DNA from: Branchipolynoe longqiensis
Taxonomy: Eukaryota > Annelida > Polychaeta > Phyllodocida > Polynoidae
Length of the DNA stretch: 64,000 nt
Direction of reading: 5' to 3'
Assembly (NCBI GenBank): GCA_030323885.1
Contig: CM059198.1
Location: 10,578,462-10,642,461 of the forward strand
Shown: piece after piece, positions 52,301 through 62,416 of the stretch
Numbering within the stretch: position 1 is the stretch's first letter
Layout of the letters: each line of letters begins with the position of its first letter
Made by a program: the position numbers and the translations under genes
The notes under the pieces: generated by a model
Told to the model about the DNA's origin: nothing
What the model saw: only the letters and a program-made list of their open reading frames with translations
Databases searched by the model: none

Positions 52301-55300
52301 TTAAAGTTCCTTATCAAAGACAGAAATATCATGGGTGACACGTACCCGCGACAAACCCAGTTCCAAGCATAATTTTTTCGACCTGGCATACGCTGCCTTA
52401 TCGAAGTAGCTTCGACTAAGCGCATCAGCCAAGACCAATGATTTACCGGGTTTATGGGTTATCCTGACTTCACAACTATGGAGAGCGGCAAATCTCCTCA
52501 ACTCACGCGCACATGCACACAGAAATGGGTCCCTGCCCTTCCCAGTGGAGAGAACCTGCTGTGAGGCTTCATTGTCAGTGTTAATGATTACTAAGAACTG
52601 TTCGGGGTGCGTTGGGGTCAGCTCGCGAAGCGCGACAATTAAATTAAGAGCTTCGAGCTGGGATATGTGGTAACCAAGAGACAACAATTCTGCTGTATAA
52701 CGTTCAGAGAAAAAACCTGTGACTGAAAAAGCCCCGCCCCCAAGCAAAGATGAGTCACACTCGATCACCCAGTGGTTTTTGGGAAAAGGCCTTAATAAAA
52801 TGAGGCCGTTGGTTGTCTCCGCATAGCGGATGAACCAGCGGACATCCCACACTAATTCGATTGAAACAGTGGTACGACCTACAAAGGGCGCCCCCCTTAA
52901 AAAATCTAGCACCCTATTCATGCTGGGGTTACACACCTAGATATACACTGGAGTCTACCAACTAATTGTTGTACATTCTTCCTCGTAACCGACGCACCGA
53001 ATTTCCAAACATAGCATTCAGAGATGATGTCTAATAGCTTCTCTTTGGGGATGGACAACTCCATCAACGTGGTATTAACACGATAACCTAACCAGATCAG
53101 ATCTGTAGTCGGGGGCGTAGATTTATGTAGAGACAACTGCAGACCTAACTGCGCTAGCAGAGCTACAATCCGGCGATAACCTTTACTAGTTTAACCGTTC
53201 GGCTATTCTGCCCCCGCTTAAGGCGAGCCTAACGTGTTAATTTCATGTAATATTATGTAATAATTTCCATGTGAGTTTCCTGGGCCTGCCGCGGGCTGCT
53301 GCGGCTCCTCCTCCCGTCTGCAGTTAGTCCGTCGCCGTCGGTGTCCTCTCCGCGCTAAAGGCGGACAGCCAGAGTTTCGTCTACATACGCAATTTGCCGT
53401 CGAGCGCATTTATAGGCCTAAAGTTTCCCTACTTCCATAAGTTAGGTTATTTCAACTAACTGGCTGTCCCCTTCGCATTTCGGTATATTAATTATGTTAC
53501 TGAATAATTCCAGAAGTACGCGTACGGCTAGGGATGCCGCCGCTGTCACTGATAATCAGTTCTAAGTTAATGTCGTTAATTTCCGCCCTAAAGTAACACT
53601 ACGTTAGATTCGGTTAGAGTTTGTCATTATATTCCCGCAGATGGGTTAAGTAACTGCATAAGGCCTGCTTAGGCTTAAGGCCCTTAATTACATATAAAGC
53701 AATCGAATATCAGGTTTTCCATAGCGGTTAATCTACAGTAATACTGGAGGATAGTAAAGAATGCAAGGAACGTCCCAGTCCACCTTCACAAGAGCTCACG
53801 ACTTTATTCTTACCATAACTAACAAGGATACCAGCGAAATGTGTATACCTATTAAAGGAGCAGGTAACTCCCTTTCCCTCCCGTGTGGTTTGATTACATT
53901 AGTTTTAGAATTTAGATAAGAAAAAGACCAAATATCGGCTGAAATGACAGAGCGCGCATAAACACGTCTGCCGGGTCAGGCCCCGAACGCCCGACCCCCT
54001 TCCGTTGCTTAGCTAGTCGCTAAGCAACGCTTTACCCCCGCGAACCCTCGCGTGCACATGCGGAAGCAATTTGCGCGCCCGTTGAACGAGTGCGCAAATT
54101 GCTCAAGGCGAGTAGACACGCCCACTTCACTAGCTTCTTCGAAGTCCCTTGCCACCCCCATGAAATCGTCAAGATAACATAAAGTAAAGAAGCCTTCCTT
54201 ATTCATTAAGAAAGAAACTGCCTCAGTGGTCCTAGCATAAGCCAGGCTGGATGTACGGCACCCAAAGGGGAGGGCGATATCAAAATATAATTGAGAATTA
54301 AAAGTAATGCCAAACAGTGGGAAACTGTCGATAAGCCCTTGCTAGATCAATGGACCAGACATAGCACCCACGTCCGAGCCGGGTTACCTCTACAGCAAGG
54401 TCCATAATGCTGGGCAAGTTAAAAGAACATTTAGTACCTTGAAAGAAACCCTTACTAATGCCAGAATTTACACTACGCCCTTTGGGGAAGCTGAGGTCGA
54501 CGATGATCCGTCGTTCAAGTGTATTCTTTTTTGCTCTCATCATAATCGGGCTGACCTGGGCCCAAGGAGTAAAAGGAGGGCAATCGAACGGACCCAGCAG
54601 TGCATTGCAGGCAAGTTCTTTTGACACATACTTTTCAATCCAAACGTCATACTCAGGACGCTCTTTATGATTTATATAAGTAGGGGTAGGGATTTTATTT
54701 ACAGCGTAATCACTAGGCCAACCAAACTCCAAATAATCAACTAATAACTCATCATGGTACCCCTCCAGCAGATTCCTCCAGGATGGGATGTGTAGGCCTG
54801 AGGGGACTTGGACCCTAGCCGCCAGATAGTTGGGCAGGCCGGTACGTCTAACAGCGGTATAAACATCAAGATAACTAGAGCTTACATCTGGCTTAACAGT
54901 AGGCCAAAACGGCAACAATAACGGTTTAAACTCAAGCGGCCCCAACGGGCAAAAGACCTTATTGGGGATGCGCACGGTGGCCGCGTCACTCCCAGCGGCC
55001 AGTGATATAACAGGGGGACAGGGTGGAGCATCACAGCGAGTTTCACGAGAGCCCAATGGCACCAAGACGTTAGGGGGGAAACCCGAAAAAGGGGCTGAAG
55101 TGTTAGAAAAGGACCCATGTTCCTTGGTTGAGAGATCACTCGGGGGCCTCACAAGCCTACAACGCGAAGGCTGCAAAGCCGGATCGTTCATCAACACCTT
55201 AGGAAGCAATGGAGACGATGAGACGACCGATACGGTCAGAGAGTCAGTAGTGTGACTAGGAGACAGGACAGGGATCGACCCTGAGGCCATTAAGATCAGT

Positions 55301-55380
55301 GTAGGCTCGGAGTACACCAGGACGGAGGTCCGCCAAAGGGGCTGGAACCTCGACCAAGCGATCGACCGGGTGTCTGACAT
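52301..55380 (-). pseudogene. Ngaro-like RT-RNase H, split by a 935-bp insert
   Basis: A long N-terminal region (IPSWRNLLEGYHDELLVDYL, EFGWPSDYAVNKIPTPTYIN) leads to the fingers (SPIMMRAKKNTLERRIIVDL) and motif A VWSIDLARAYRQF. After a frameshift near 54320 comes DIALPFGCRTSSLAYARTTE and the catalytic box CYLDDFMGVARDFEEASE. The insert (53190-54124) follows. The frame resumes RRIVALLAQLGLQLSLHKST, IWLGYRVNTTLMELSIPKEK and ends RNase H: WVIECDSSLLGGGAF, QLEALNLIVALREL, IINTDNEASQQVLSTG and HKPGKSLVLADALSRSYFDK. All catalytic blocks are recognisable. Confidence 0.85.
53190..54124. mobile_element. 935-bp insert in the Ngaro-like RT
   Basis: CTT(T/C)ACTAG flanks both sides (53181-53189 and 54125-54133, one mismatch). 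Taking out the insert plus one copy leaves the RT frame continuous just after the YLDD box. No long inverted ends are seen; GCT(T/C)AAGGCGAG occurs near both ends as a direct repeat. Small hairpins lie near the right end (GTTGCTTAGC...GCTAAGCAAC at 54004-54028; GCAATTTGCGCGC...GCGCAAATTGC). No coding sequence. Class unknown. Confidence 0.75.
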
Positions 55381-56002
55381 GACGATAGATCAGAGACTGT
55401 GAACCCGAGAAAGCTATTGGAGCGCCAGAGGGAACCAGTGGTGAAGAAGAGGGTAGGTCACCCAGAGGAATACATCGACCGAGCGGGCGACGCAAGTGAG
55501 TGTTAACAGGCATAACAAGATTAACAGTATTAAAATTATCAACTATATTAGTCAGGGGGGACGCCAAAGCATGGGACCCAGAGGTGTCACGTAACAACTG
55601 CACGCTTATATGGGCCATACCAGCATCACACAAAGGGCTACCCGTATGCACTAACCGTACGGTAGGCGAGGTAGTATCTGTATCAAAAGAAATTGTCAAC
55701 GGCACAGGGGACGTTGGGGACTGAGGCCCACGGCCCCCCGAGCAGTTAGAGCCGAGGTCGTCATCAACATCATGAGCAATATTAACGTCCAAAACCCTAG
55801 GGCGCAGAACAGTATCATTAGTTTGCATCCTCGATGCCACATTTGAGGGACCTGACACCCCCCCGGACACGGGACTTATGAGGAACACATTGTCAACATC
55901 ACGTATAGAATCACGAACTATTGACACTCGGATAGGCAGACTTTCAAACAGACTTTGATTCACCTGGGGAATGATAGGCAGCCAAGACACATGAGACTGC
56001 AT
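55256..56002 (-). CDS. uncharacterised Ngaro-like ORF upstream of RT
   Basis: 248 residues, MQSHVSWLPIIPQVNQSLFE onward. No domain recognised. It is rich in S, P, T, D and V (SNCSGGRGPQSPTSPVPLTI, PLGDLPSSSPLVPSGAPIAF). It overlaps the start of the RT frame by about 125 bp, so it may be the N-terminal part of the polyprotein in a shifted frame. Open and long for random sequence. Confidence 0.5.
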   Translation of the reverse strand: MQSHVSWLPIIPQVNQSLFESLPIRVSIVRDSIRDVDNVFLISPVSGGVSGPSNVASRMQTNDTVLRPRVLDVNIAHDVDDDLGSNCSGGRGPQSPTSPVPLTISFDTDTTSPTVRLVHTGSPLCDAGMAHISVQLLRDTSGSHALASPLTNIVDNFNTVNLVMPVNTHLRRPLGRCIPLGDLPSSSPLVPSGAPIAFSGSQSLIYRHVRHPVDRLVEVPAPLADLRPGVLRAYTDLNGLRVDPCPVS

Positions 56003-56035
56003 ACCTAAAAACCTGGATTAGCGTTCTTCAAGCCA

Positions 56036-56078
56036 ACTGTCGGTTTAAGCGTCGATGAACGAGACTTAAACCGACAGT
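56036..56078. repeat. perfect 14-bp hairpin in the gag-pol spacer
   Basis: ACTGTCGGTTTAAG (56036-56049), 15-nt loop, CTTAAACCGACAGT (56065-56078). It sits between the gag-like gene and the next frame of the Ngaro-like element and could act on RNA. Role inferred only from position. Confidence 0.7.
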
Positions 56079-56196
56079 CTAATTCACGGTGATTTGCCTT
56101 GTACCCCAGCTTAAATGCACACCAGCCACATATGTGGCAGTAACGGCGTGGAGGCGACCCGTGAGACTCAGAGAACCCACAATCTTTCCCAGTATT

Positions 56197-57189
56197 TCAT
56201 ATCGTGCAAATCGGGCCATCAGTTATTCTATCATAGGTATCCCTAGTTTGTCGACTCGACCCGACTGCAACTTTAGGAACCGTCTTCACCCGTACCCCGG
56301 TCCCAAACAAATCGCGCTGCACATCCTTAATAGCCGGGTAGTCATCCCAACCCGACTTCAACCGCTTATCATCCAACATCTGAAAAACTTTCTCAGAAAA
56401 ACCCAGACAAGTTGACCATTCCCAACTCTCTGCCATCTCTAACAGATCCTGGACGTGTCTCATTATTGGCTCGGTCCACGACGACGGCGTGGAAGAGGAC
56501 TGGGTCATGCGAAATAAAGCTAATAAATACTCATGCCAATTGGCATCGCCCTGTTTAACTCTATTTTTCTTCCCCTCCCTGACTACAAATTTATGGGGCA
56601 GTAACTTATGCTTACCCCGTTTTGCAGCCCGCTTCTTGCTATGTACCGAACATAACAGATCTCCTAATAAGTCCTCCCGTGATGAACAGCTTGATGAGTC
56701 AGTCGACGAGTGTCGACGCTTTCGACCACTACGCTTGTTGCAATGGCGCCGTGATGATGTCGACTCCTGGTCACTGGCCGACTCGTCCTCCTGGTCACTC
56801 GGAGACGGCGAAGAATCGGAAGATGGCGCCACTGGTTTTGGGCGCTTCCTGTGACGAACGGCATCCCGTACTGTTCCCTCATGCGTCCGTTCATCTGAGG
56901 GTGATGGCGCCTTGGACTGAGACCTGTCTCGACGCGAGCCAGAATGTAGATCAGCTAGCGTACGCTCCACAATAGCCAACTTTGCCAGCAGAGAAGCATT
57001 ATTCGTCTCAATGAGTCGAACCAAGTCGTCACCATGTAGCTCGGATCCGCCGGATGGCTCAGGTGAGATTCCTGAGTGTCGACGGGAAGATGTACCCGCC
57101 TCCGCTTTGTCCAGTTCAGAGATCACAAATGGTGTCGACTCCGCGGTACGTAGTAATTCTTTAGAGAACCGTCCCTTCTTGCAAGGCAT
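56197..57189 (-). CDS. Ngaro-like gag-like protein
   Basis: From MPCKKGRFSKELLRTAESTP, 330 residues. The middle is S/R/E-rich (RHCNKRSGRKRRHSSTDSSS), with basic stretches (KKRAAKRGKHKLLPHKF) and a C-terminal helical region (NWHEYLLALFRMTQSSSTPS, HVQDLLEMAESWEWSTCLGF, EKVFQMLDDKRLKSGWDDYP). No zinc finger. An upstream ATG at 57235 is less likely, because PCKK begins a typical basic start. It would bind element RNA. Confidence 0.65.
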   Translation of the reverse strand: MPCKKGRFSKELLRTAESTPFVISELDKAEAGTSSRRHSGISPEPSGGSELHGDDLVRLIETNNASLLAKLAIVERTLADLHSGSRRDRSQSKAPSPSDERTHEGTVRDAVRHRKRPKPVAPSSDSSPSPSDQEDESASDQESTSSRRHCNKRSGRKRRHSSTDSSSCSSREDLLGDLLCSVHSKKRAAKRGKHKLLPHKFVVREGKKNRVKQGDANWHEYLLALFRMTQSSSTPSSWTEPIMRHVQDLLEMAESWEWSTCLGFSEKVFQMLDDKRLKSGWDDYPAIKDVQRDLFGTGVRVKTVPKVAVGSSRQTRDTYDRITDGPICTI

Positions 57190-57240
57190 ATTGGAGCAAT
57201 GAAGTACTATGCAAACAGTATTAAACACACTAAGCAAAAT

Positions 57241-57471
57241 GGATCTTCTCTCTCCTGTTGATCTCGATCAAGTGACAGTTACAGGGCTGTTTATTCCATA
57301 TGATCAACTCGTAGTCAGGACGACATAATGCAAGGGTAACAGTCACTTATGGCAGGCCGATGGGGTGCCGTTTCTGTAATAATTACATATGTTACCAGCA
57401 ACATATACGTTTTTTTTGTGTGGCACCGGTGTGTGACACCGGCGCGTGACAGAGGGGGCGTTCCCAGACCC
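57241..57471. other. non-coding junction
   Basis: Region between the Ngaro-like gag and the oppositely oriented gag-like frame. GGCACCGGTGTGTGACACCGG holds a short inverted repeat. No gene. Confidence 0.4.
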
Positions 57472-57541
57472 ATGCAGCACATGTCTGACTATTGTGGTCC
57501 ATGCGGCCAGAAACACGCATTGCCAGTAAACGAGTTGTGCC

Positions 57542-57683
57542 TGTAATATATGCGACCCATGTCGTAACTGCGGGGGCGCGCTCACGCGGAGTGCGGGGGC
57601 GGGCTAGTCGATGTGGTAAAGTGAGAGCTAAAATAAACCAGTCGTTCAACTCCACTCGCTGTGTCAACGCGTGCTTATTTACA
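57542..57683 (+). repeat. Gypsy 3 5' LTR
   Basis: TGTAATATATG ... TTATTTACA, TG to CA, with AAAATAAACC as the probable poly(A) signal. Confidence 0.95.
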
Positions 57684-59317
57684 TGGTGTCAGATGTTCAC
57701 GAACCAATGGATATGGCGTTATCAGGTTTGAAACTGCCAGGACCACTATCCTTACAGGGCAACTTGGCGTTAAACTGGAGGTCGTGGTTGAATTCATATC
57801 AGATATACTCCTTCGCTTCTGGAGCTGCTAACAAAGGAGAAAAAATTCAATGTTGCGTGTTTGTCCACGTGGCTGGAGTTCATGCCCAAAAACTACACCG
57901 AACACTTAAAATCGAAAGTGATGACAAAGACAAAATACAACCATTAATTGACGCGTTCGAGGATTACTGTATTGGGCATACAAATGTGACAGTGGTAAGA
58001 TACAAATTTAACTCTTACAACCAGTCGAGTGAAGGAATAGATGAGTACATATGTGAATTGGAACACCGTATAGCACTGTGCGACTATGGAGAAATCGAGG
58101 ACTCCATGCTATGTGACCGTATAGTCTACGGAGTAAAAGACAATAAGTTGAGAGATAAGCTGCTGCAGACTCCGAACTTAACATTGAATCAGTGCCGTGA
58201 CATTTGTCGAATGAGTGAGAATTCCCATGCTCAGCTCAGCAAAAGTAGCATAACGGACGAGAGTATTGACATGGTCGGGGCACGCAGGTCAGAGCCACCG
58301 AAGCAAAGCTGTTACGCATCGCCGAGGCCACATGGTCAAGCCTGGGCAGAGCGCCGCGCACCATCAACAGCACTACGAATACAGTGCACAAAGTGTGGTT
58401 ATACTCATGCAGCCAACCAATGTCCTGCCAAAGATAAGCCATGCTTATTTTGTAAGAAAATATGGCATTTTCAACGAGTTTGTTGGGCTCGGAAAAATGC
58501 AACAGCAAATGTGAATGAACTTGAAATTGAATCGGAAGAGTTGAATGAGCAGTTGCAACTAGCAGAGTTAGACAGCGATGACTTGTTATACGTGGGTGAG
58601 CTTTCGAAGGTTGAAAACAAGCACCACGACTTATGGTATGCCCCGCTCAAAATTCAGAACATCACTATCAAGTTCAAGCTGGACTCAGGAGCACAGGCAA
58701 ATATCATATCCAAGGATATTTACGACAAAATGGAGAATGTCATTCTACATCCGTCCAAGTGCTGCCTTGTCAGATATTCAGGAGAGCGGATTCGCCCAGA
58801 AGGAGAAATACACGTAGAAGTGGAAGGACAGACGATATGCTTCCAAGTCACCGCAAGCGGAAGCCCAATCCTGGGGAAGGATGCGTGTGTCGACCTAAAG
58901 TTAATACAGCGCGTCAGTGAAATCAAGTACGGACGAGTGCGACCGAGATCTGCTGCAGTCAGTCAAGAAAAAGTACGAGACGAGGGCAGCCAGAGCACTG
59001 AGGCCGAAAACTTGGTAAATAAATATTGCGATGTATTTCAGGGTTTAGGAACAATCAAAACTAACGCAAATATATATATTGATGAAAATGCTCCTCGTTG
59101 TATTCCGCATGCTATTGTTGGTAAGGTTAAAGAGGAATTGGATAAAATGTTGCATATAGGGCTAATTGTAAAGCAAGAAGAACCTACCCCATGTGTTAGC
59201 TCAATAACCATCGTCAAAAAGCCAAACAAAATTCGGGTGTGCATTGACCCAACGAAATTGAACAAGGCTATTTTGCGAACCCCGTACCCGACACGCGCAG
59301 TCGAGGAGGTAATTTAG
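57683..59317 (+). CDS. Gypsy 3 gag-protease-RT (ends at a premature stop)
   Basis: Start taken at the ATG overlapping the LTR end (MVSDVHEPMDMALSG). Capsid-like region: NWRSWLNSYQIYSFASGAAN, VFVHVAGVHAQKLHRTLKIE, LRDKLLQTPNLTLNQCRDIC. Zinc knuckles at about 235-270: CTKCGYTHAANQC and CLFCKKIWHFQRVC (tryptophan where glycine usually stands). Protease: FKLDSGAQANIIS. RT begins KVKEELDKMLHIGLIVKQEE and RVCIDPTKLNKAILRTPYPT, ending at a TAG (59315) just before motif A. Confidence 0.9.
   Translation: MVSDVHEPMDMALSGLKLPGPLSLQGNLALNWRSWLNSYQIYSFASGAANKGEKIQCCVFVHVAGVHAQKLHRTLKIESDDKDKIQPLIDAFEDYCIGHTNVTVVRYKFNSYNQSSEGIDEYICELEHRIALCDYGEIEDSMLCDRIVYGVKDNKLRDKLLQTPNLTLNQCRDICRMSENSHAQLSKSSITDESIDMVGARRSEPPKQSCYASPRPHGQAWAERRAPSTALRIQCTKCGYTHAANQCPAKDKPCLFCKKIWHFQRVCWARKNATANVNELEIESEELNEQLQLAELDSDDLLYVGELSKVENKHHDLWYAPLKIQNITIKFKLDSGAQANIISKDIYDKMENVILHPSKCCLVRYSGERIRPEGEIHVEVEGQTICFQVTASGSPILGKDACVDLKLIQRVSEIKYGRVRPRSAAVSQEKVRDEGSQSTEAENLVNKYCDVFQGLGTIKTNANIYIDENAPRCIPHAIVGKVKEELDKMLHIGLIVKQEEPTPCVSSITIVKKPNKIRVCIDPTKLNKAILRTPYPTRAVEEVI
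57684..57695 (+). promoter_or_regulatory. Gypsy 3 primer-binding site
   Basis: TGGTGTCAGATG directly after the LTR. The first nine bases fit the 3' end of leucine tRNA (...CTGACACCA). The same site follows the LTRs of Gypsy 1 and 2. Confidence 0.75.
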
Positions 59318-60121
59318 AAAACAGCAAATGCAAAATATTTTACAGTTTTAGATGCCAATAGTGGCTATTGGCAGATCGAATTAAATGAAAAAAGCTCCAA
59401 ATTGTGCACTTTTAATACCCCGTGGGGTAGGTATCGCTACACGCCCCTTCCATTTGGCATAAAGACAGCCGGCGACATATTCATAAATGAAATGAATACT
59501 ATTTTCGGTAATTTGCCTGGTGTTAATGTCATGACAGATGATATTTTGGTATATGGGGCCACAATTCAAGAGCATAATGATAACTTAGAACGGGTTTTGT
59601 GTCGAGCGCGACAGGCAAATTTAAAATTAAATAAAAAAAAGTCACGCATCTGTAGAACAGAAGTTAATTATGTAGGACATATACTAATGCAGCAAGGCCT
59701 GAAGTCAAATGAGGAGCGCGTGCAAGCAATTACGGATATGCTAGAACCCACCGATAAAGCTGGTATTCAGCGATTCTTAGGCATGGTCGGGTACGTCAGC
59801 AAATTTATTCCTAAGTTCTCAGAAATTACTAAACCCTTACGAGTAGTTCTAGGGAAAGAGATAGCTTGGCATTGGCAACATGAACAGCGTGAAGCATTTA
59901 AGCTATTAAAACAATTGTTAGTGTCTGCTCCGGTACTAAGATACTATGATGTAAACGAAAATGTCACAATACAAGTAGATGCTTCAAAGTCAGGTTTAGG
60001 AGCCACGTTATTTAAAAAATGTCAACCTATAGCTATGGCGTCAAAGGCTTTGGATGATACCCAGGCAAACTATGCAGTCATTGAAAAGGAACTTCTAGCT
60101 ATATGTTTTGGATGTGTTTAG
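59318..60121 (+). pseudogene. Gypsy 3 RT palm to RNase H
   Basis: It continues in the same frame after the TAG: YFTVLDANSGYWQIELNEKS (motif A), CTFNTPWGRYRYTPLPFGIK, VMTDDILVYGATIQEHNDNL (catalytic pair). RNase H: RYYDVNENVTIQVDASKSGL, QANYAVIEKELLAICFGC, then a TAG at 60119-60121, where relatives have glutamine or arginine before FHEY. Confidence 0.9.
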
Positions 60122-61813
60122 TTCCATGAATATGTGTATGGAAAACAAATTACGGTAGAAACTGACCACAAGCCCCTCGTGAATATTATGTCGAAACCTC
60201 TGCACATGCTAACTGCGCATATGCAGAGAATGCGGATGCGTCTGCAAAACTACAATATCAATGTAATACATATTAATGGATGTAACATGTATTTTGCAGA
60301 TGCACTGTCCTGGGCTCACACCGCTAACACAGCACCAAATGACCTTTTCGACAACCAGTTGTCCATAGCTTCAATCGACATAGCTCCAAACATGCTACAA
60401 CGCGTACAAAACAACACATTGGTAGATGACACGCTCATAGAAGTAACGCGGTTAGTCAAGAGTGAATGGCCAATAAATAACAAAAAGTTGCCAGCAAACG
60501 TTAAACCATTTTTCACATATAAGGATGAGATAACTGCAGATAGCAATATGTTATTCAAAGGAAACCAAGTAATTATACCAAAAGCTCTCCAGAGAGAAGT
60601 GTTGGGGATATTACATGAGACACACATGGGTGTGATTAAATGCAAACAACTGGCCAGAGACAATGTATTCTGGCCAGGTATGAGCAAACAGTTGGAAGAT
60701 ATCGTGGCTAGATGTTCAATTTGCCAAGAACACCGTAATATCCCTCATTCTGAGCCATTAATTTCACACGAAATACCCAACAGCCCATTTAAAAAAGTAG
60801 GAGCTGATCTATTTCAAATTGAAAATAAAACGTACTTATTGGTGATTGACTACTACTCAAAATTTCCAGAAGTTAGAGAATTATCAAAGACCACCAGTAA
60901 CGATATCATCAAGTCATTGCTCAAAATTGTTGGTACACATGGGGTACCCGACATATTAATTTCTGATAACAGCCCACAATTCGCGTCCCAAGAATTTCTG
61001 AATTTTGCACGAGAATATGGTTTTAAACACAACCATACAAACCCACATTATCTGCAGAGTAACGGCCAAGTGGAGCGTTATGTTCAAACAATAAAGAAGC
61101 TAATAAAAAAGGCACAGTCATCACGCCTAAATTATAATTTAGCGCTATTAAACTACCGAAATACCCCTCTAGATACCATAAATGTTTCGCCCGCACAACT
61201 ATTAATGAATCGCAGACTGCGTTCTAAATTACCGGCGACCAGACTGCATTTGAGACCGCTTGTCCCAGAATCAAAGGTTGCCGAATTTAAACAATTACAA
61301 AAAATACAACAAAAGTATTATAATAAACGAGCCGGAAAAGAGCACACTCCGTTAAAAGAAAATGACTTAGTTAAGTACATAACACATGAAGGAAAATGGG
61401 CAAATGGGCAAGTTACAAAAGTAAATAACCCAGGACCTAGAGATTACGAAGTAATTAATCAAGAAGGGAACAGGTTGAGGCGAAATCGAAAACATCTGTT
61501 CAAAGCGCCCAAACCGCAATCATTAGATGGCACGAAAACAATTACACCGGCTGTAAGAAAAACAATTAATGGTCAAATCGCACAGGCTGGCGGTTACAAA
61601 ACAAGGTTCGGTCGTTTGACAAACAAGCCGGTCAGACTAGGTTTGGCAAGCATACAAATAGACAGGCAATTAAGCACCTGTAGTCAGACATGGCAAGGGA
61701 CAGCAAAACAATTAGGCACCTGCGCGGGTAGGCGCACGTACGTGACATGGAGGCCACGTACGCCAAACGGCCTGACCACGTGCAAATTGAACGACATATA
61801 TAATAAAGGATAA
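60122..61813 (+). CDS. Gypsy 3 RNase H end and integrase
   Basis: FHEYVYGKQITVETDHKPLV (RNase H), HINGCNMYFADALSW, then integrase: HHCC zinc domain (HETHMGVIKCKQLARDNVFW, CSICQEH), catalytic core D in VGADLFQIE, D in ISDNSPQFAS (serine in place of the usual glycine), E in SNGQVERYVQTIKKL, and LLNYRNTPLDTINVSPAQLL. The C-terminal DNA-binding part reads LKENDLVKYITHEGKWANGQ and YEVINQEGNRLRRNRKHLFK. It ends LNDIYNKG. No envelope gene follows. Confidence 0.9.
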   Translation, partial: FHEYVYGKQITVETDHKPLVNIMSKPLHMLTAHMQRMRMRLQNYNINVIHINGCNMYFADALSWAHTANTAPNDLFDNQLSIASIDIAPNMLQRVQNNTLVDDTLIEVTRLVKSEWPINNKKLPANVKPFFTYKDEITADSNMLFKGNQVIIPKALQREVLGILHETHMGVIKCKQLARDNVFWPGMSKQLEDIVARCSICQEHRNIPHSEPLISHEIPNSPFKKVGADLFQIENKTYLLVIDYYSKFPEVRELSKTTSNDIIKSLLKIVGTHGVPDILISDNSPQFASQEFLNFAREYGFKHNHTNPHYLQSNGQVERYVQTIKKLIKKAQSSRLNYNLALLNYRNTPLDTINVSPAQLLMNRRLRSKLPATRLHLRPLVPESKVAEFKQLQKIQQKYYNKRAGKEHTPLKENDLVKYITHEGKWANGQVTKVNNPGPRDYEVINQEGNRLRRNRKHLFKAPKPQSLDGTKTITPAVRKTINGQIAQAGGYKTRFGRLTNKPVRLGLASIQIDRQLSTCSQTWQGTAKQLGTCAGRRTYVTWRPRTPNGLTTCKLNDIYNKG

Positions 61814-62274
61814 ATGTAACTGCAAATACAGACCTATTGCAAATAGAAATTGACCATGATAGTTAATTGAGTAATAAAAAAAAAAGATGACACATTGTTA
61901 AATTTAAGATTTAGACTTTAGAAATTAACAGACAATACGTAACCATACTGGACTTGTTATTACTATCGTTTGATACGACAAATCGCTTAATTGAACACAC
62001 TGTAGTTAAACATTGATACATTCTATCTTTCAGGTAAGTGACAATGTTAGCTTAAGAGATATACTTATTTGAAAGCAGAGTTGCCTCTAATGGAAACAAA
62101 TTAACTTGGACACTACGTCTGGTAAACTCTATCGTTAAATATAAGATGTACTGCTAGAGAAAGTTGTCAGATTTAAGCTTGTAGTAGTTATTCTTGTGAT
62201 TATGAACTTTCCATTTAACACACTGGAAGTGCCCATACGTTTGTTTGCTGAAAAAAAAAAAAAAAAAGGGGAGA
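61814..62274 (+). other. Gypsy 3 3' untranslated region and polypurine tract
   Basis: Non-coding. It ends with seventeen A, then GGGGAGA, directly against the 3' LTR. Confidence 0.75.
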
Positions 62275-62416
62275 TGTAATATATGCGACCCATGTCGTAA
62301 CTGCGGGGGCGTGCTCACGCAGAGTACGGGGGCGGGCTAGTCGATGTGGTAAAGTGAGAGCTAAAATAAACCAGTCGTTCAACTCCACTCTCTGTGTCAA
62401 CGCGTCCTTCTTTACA
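62275..62416 (+). repeat. Gypsy 3 3' LTR
   Basis: TGTAATATATG ... CCTTCTTTACA, 142 bp, six differences from the 5' copy. Confidence 0.95.

Larger units (their letters stand above)
51110..57240 (-). mobile_element. Ngaro-like tyrosine-recombinase retrotransposon
   Basis: Minus-strand order: gag-like (57189-56197), a spacer hairpin, an uncharacterised frame (56002-55256), RT-RNase H (55380-52301, split by an insert) and tyrosine recombinase (52021-51272). The recombinase (LLRQSN, HSLRRG) and RT (YLDDFMG) are more Ngaro-like than DIRS-like. The exact ends were not fixed; the 3' end is near the AATAAAATTTTATTATTATT at 51110-51130. Confidence 0.75.
57542..62416 (+). mobile_element. Ty3/Gypsy retrotransposon 3, complete with LTRs
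   Basis: Two 142-bp LTRs (57542-57683 and 62275-62416), a GTGCC target duplication (57537-57541 and 62417-62421), primer site TGGTGTCAGATG at 57684, polypurine tract A(17)GGGGAGA before the 3' LTR. Gag-protease-RT-RNase H-integrase order. The LTRs differ at six positions, about 4%. The internal region has two stops but few frameshifts. It belongs to the same lineage as Gypsy 1 and 2 but is well separated from them. Confidence 0.95.

Noticed and set aside
57542..62416. Gypsy 3 as an enveloped endogenous retrovirus
   Set aside because: No frame with signal peptide, cleavage site or membrane segment lies between integrase and the 3' LTR.
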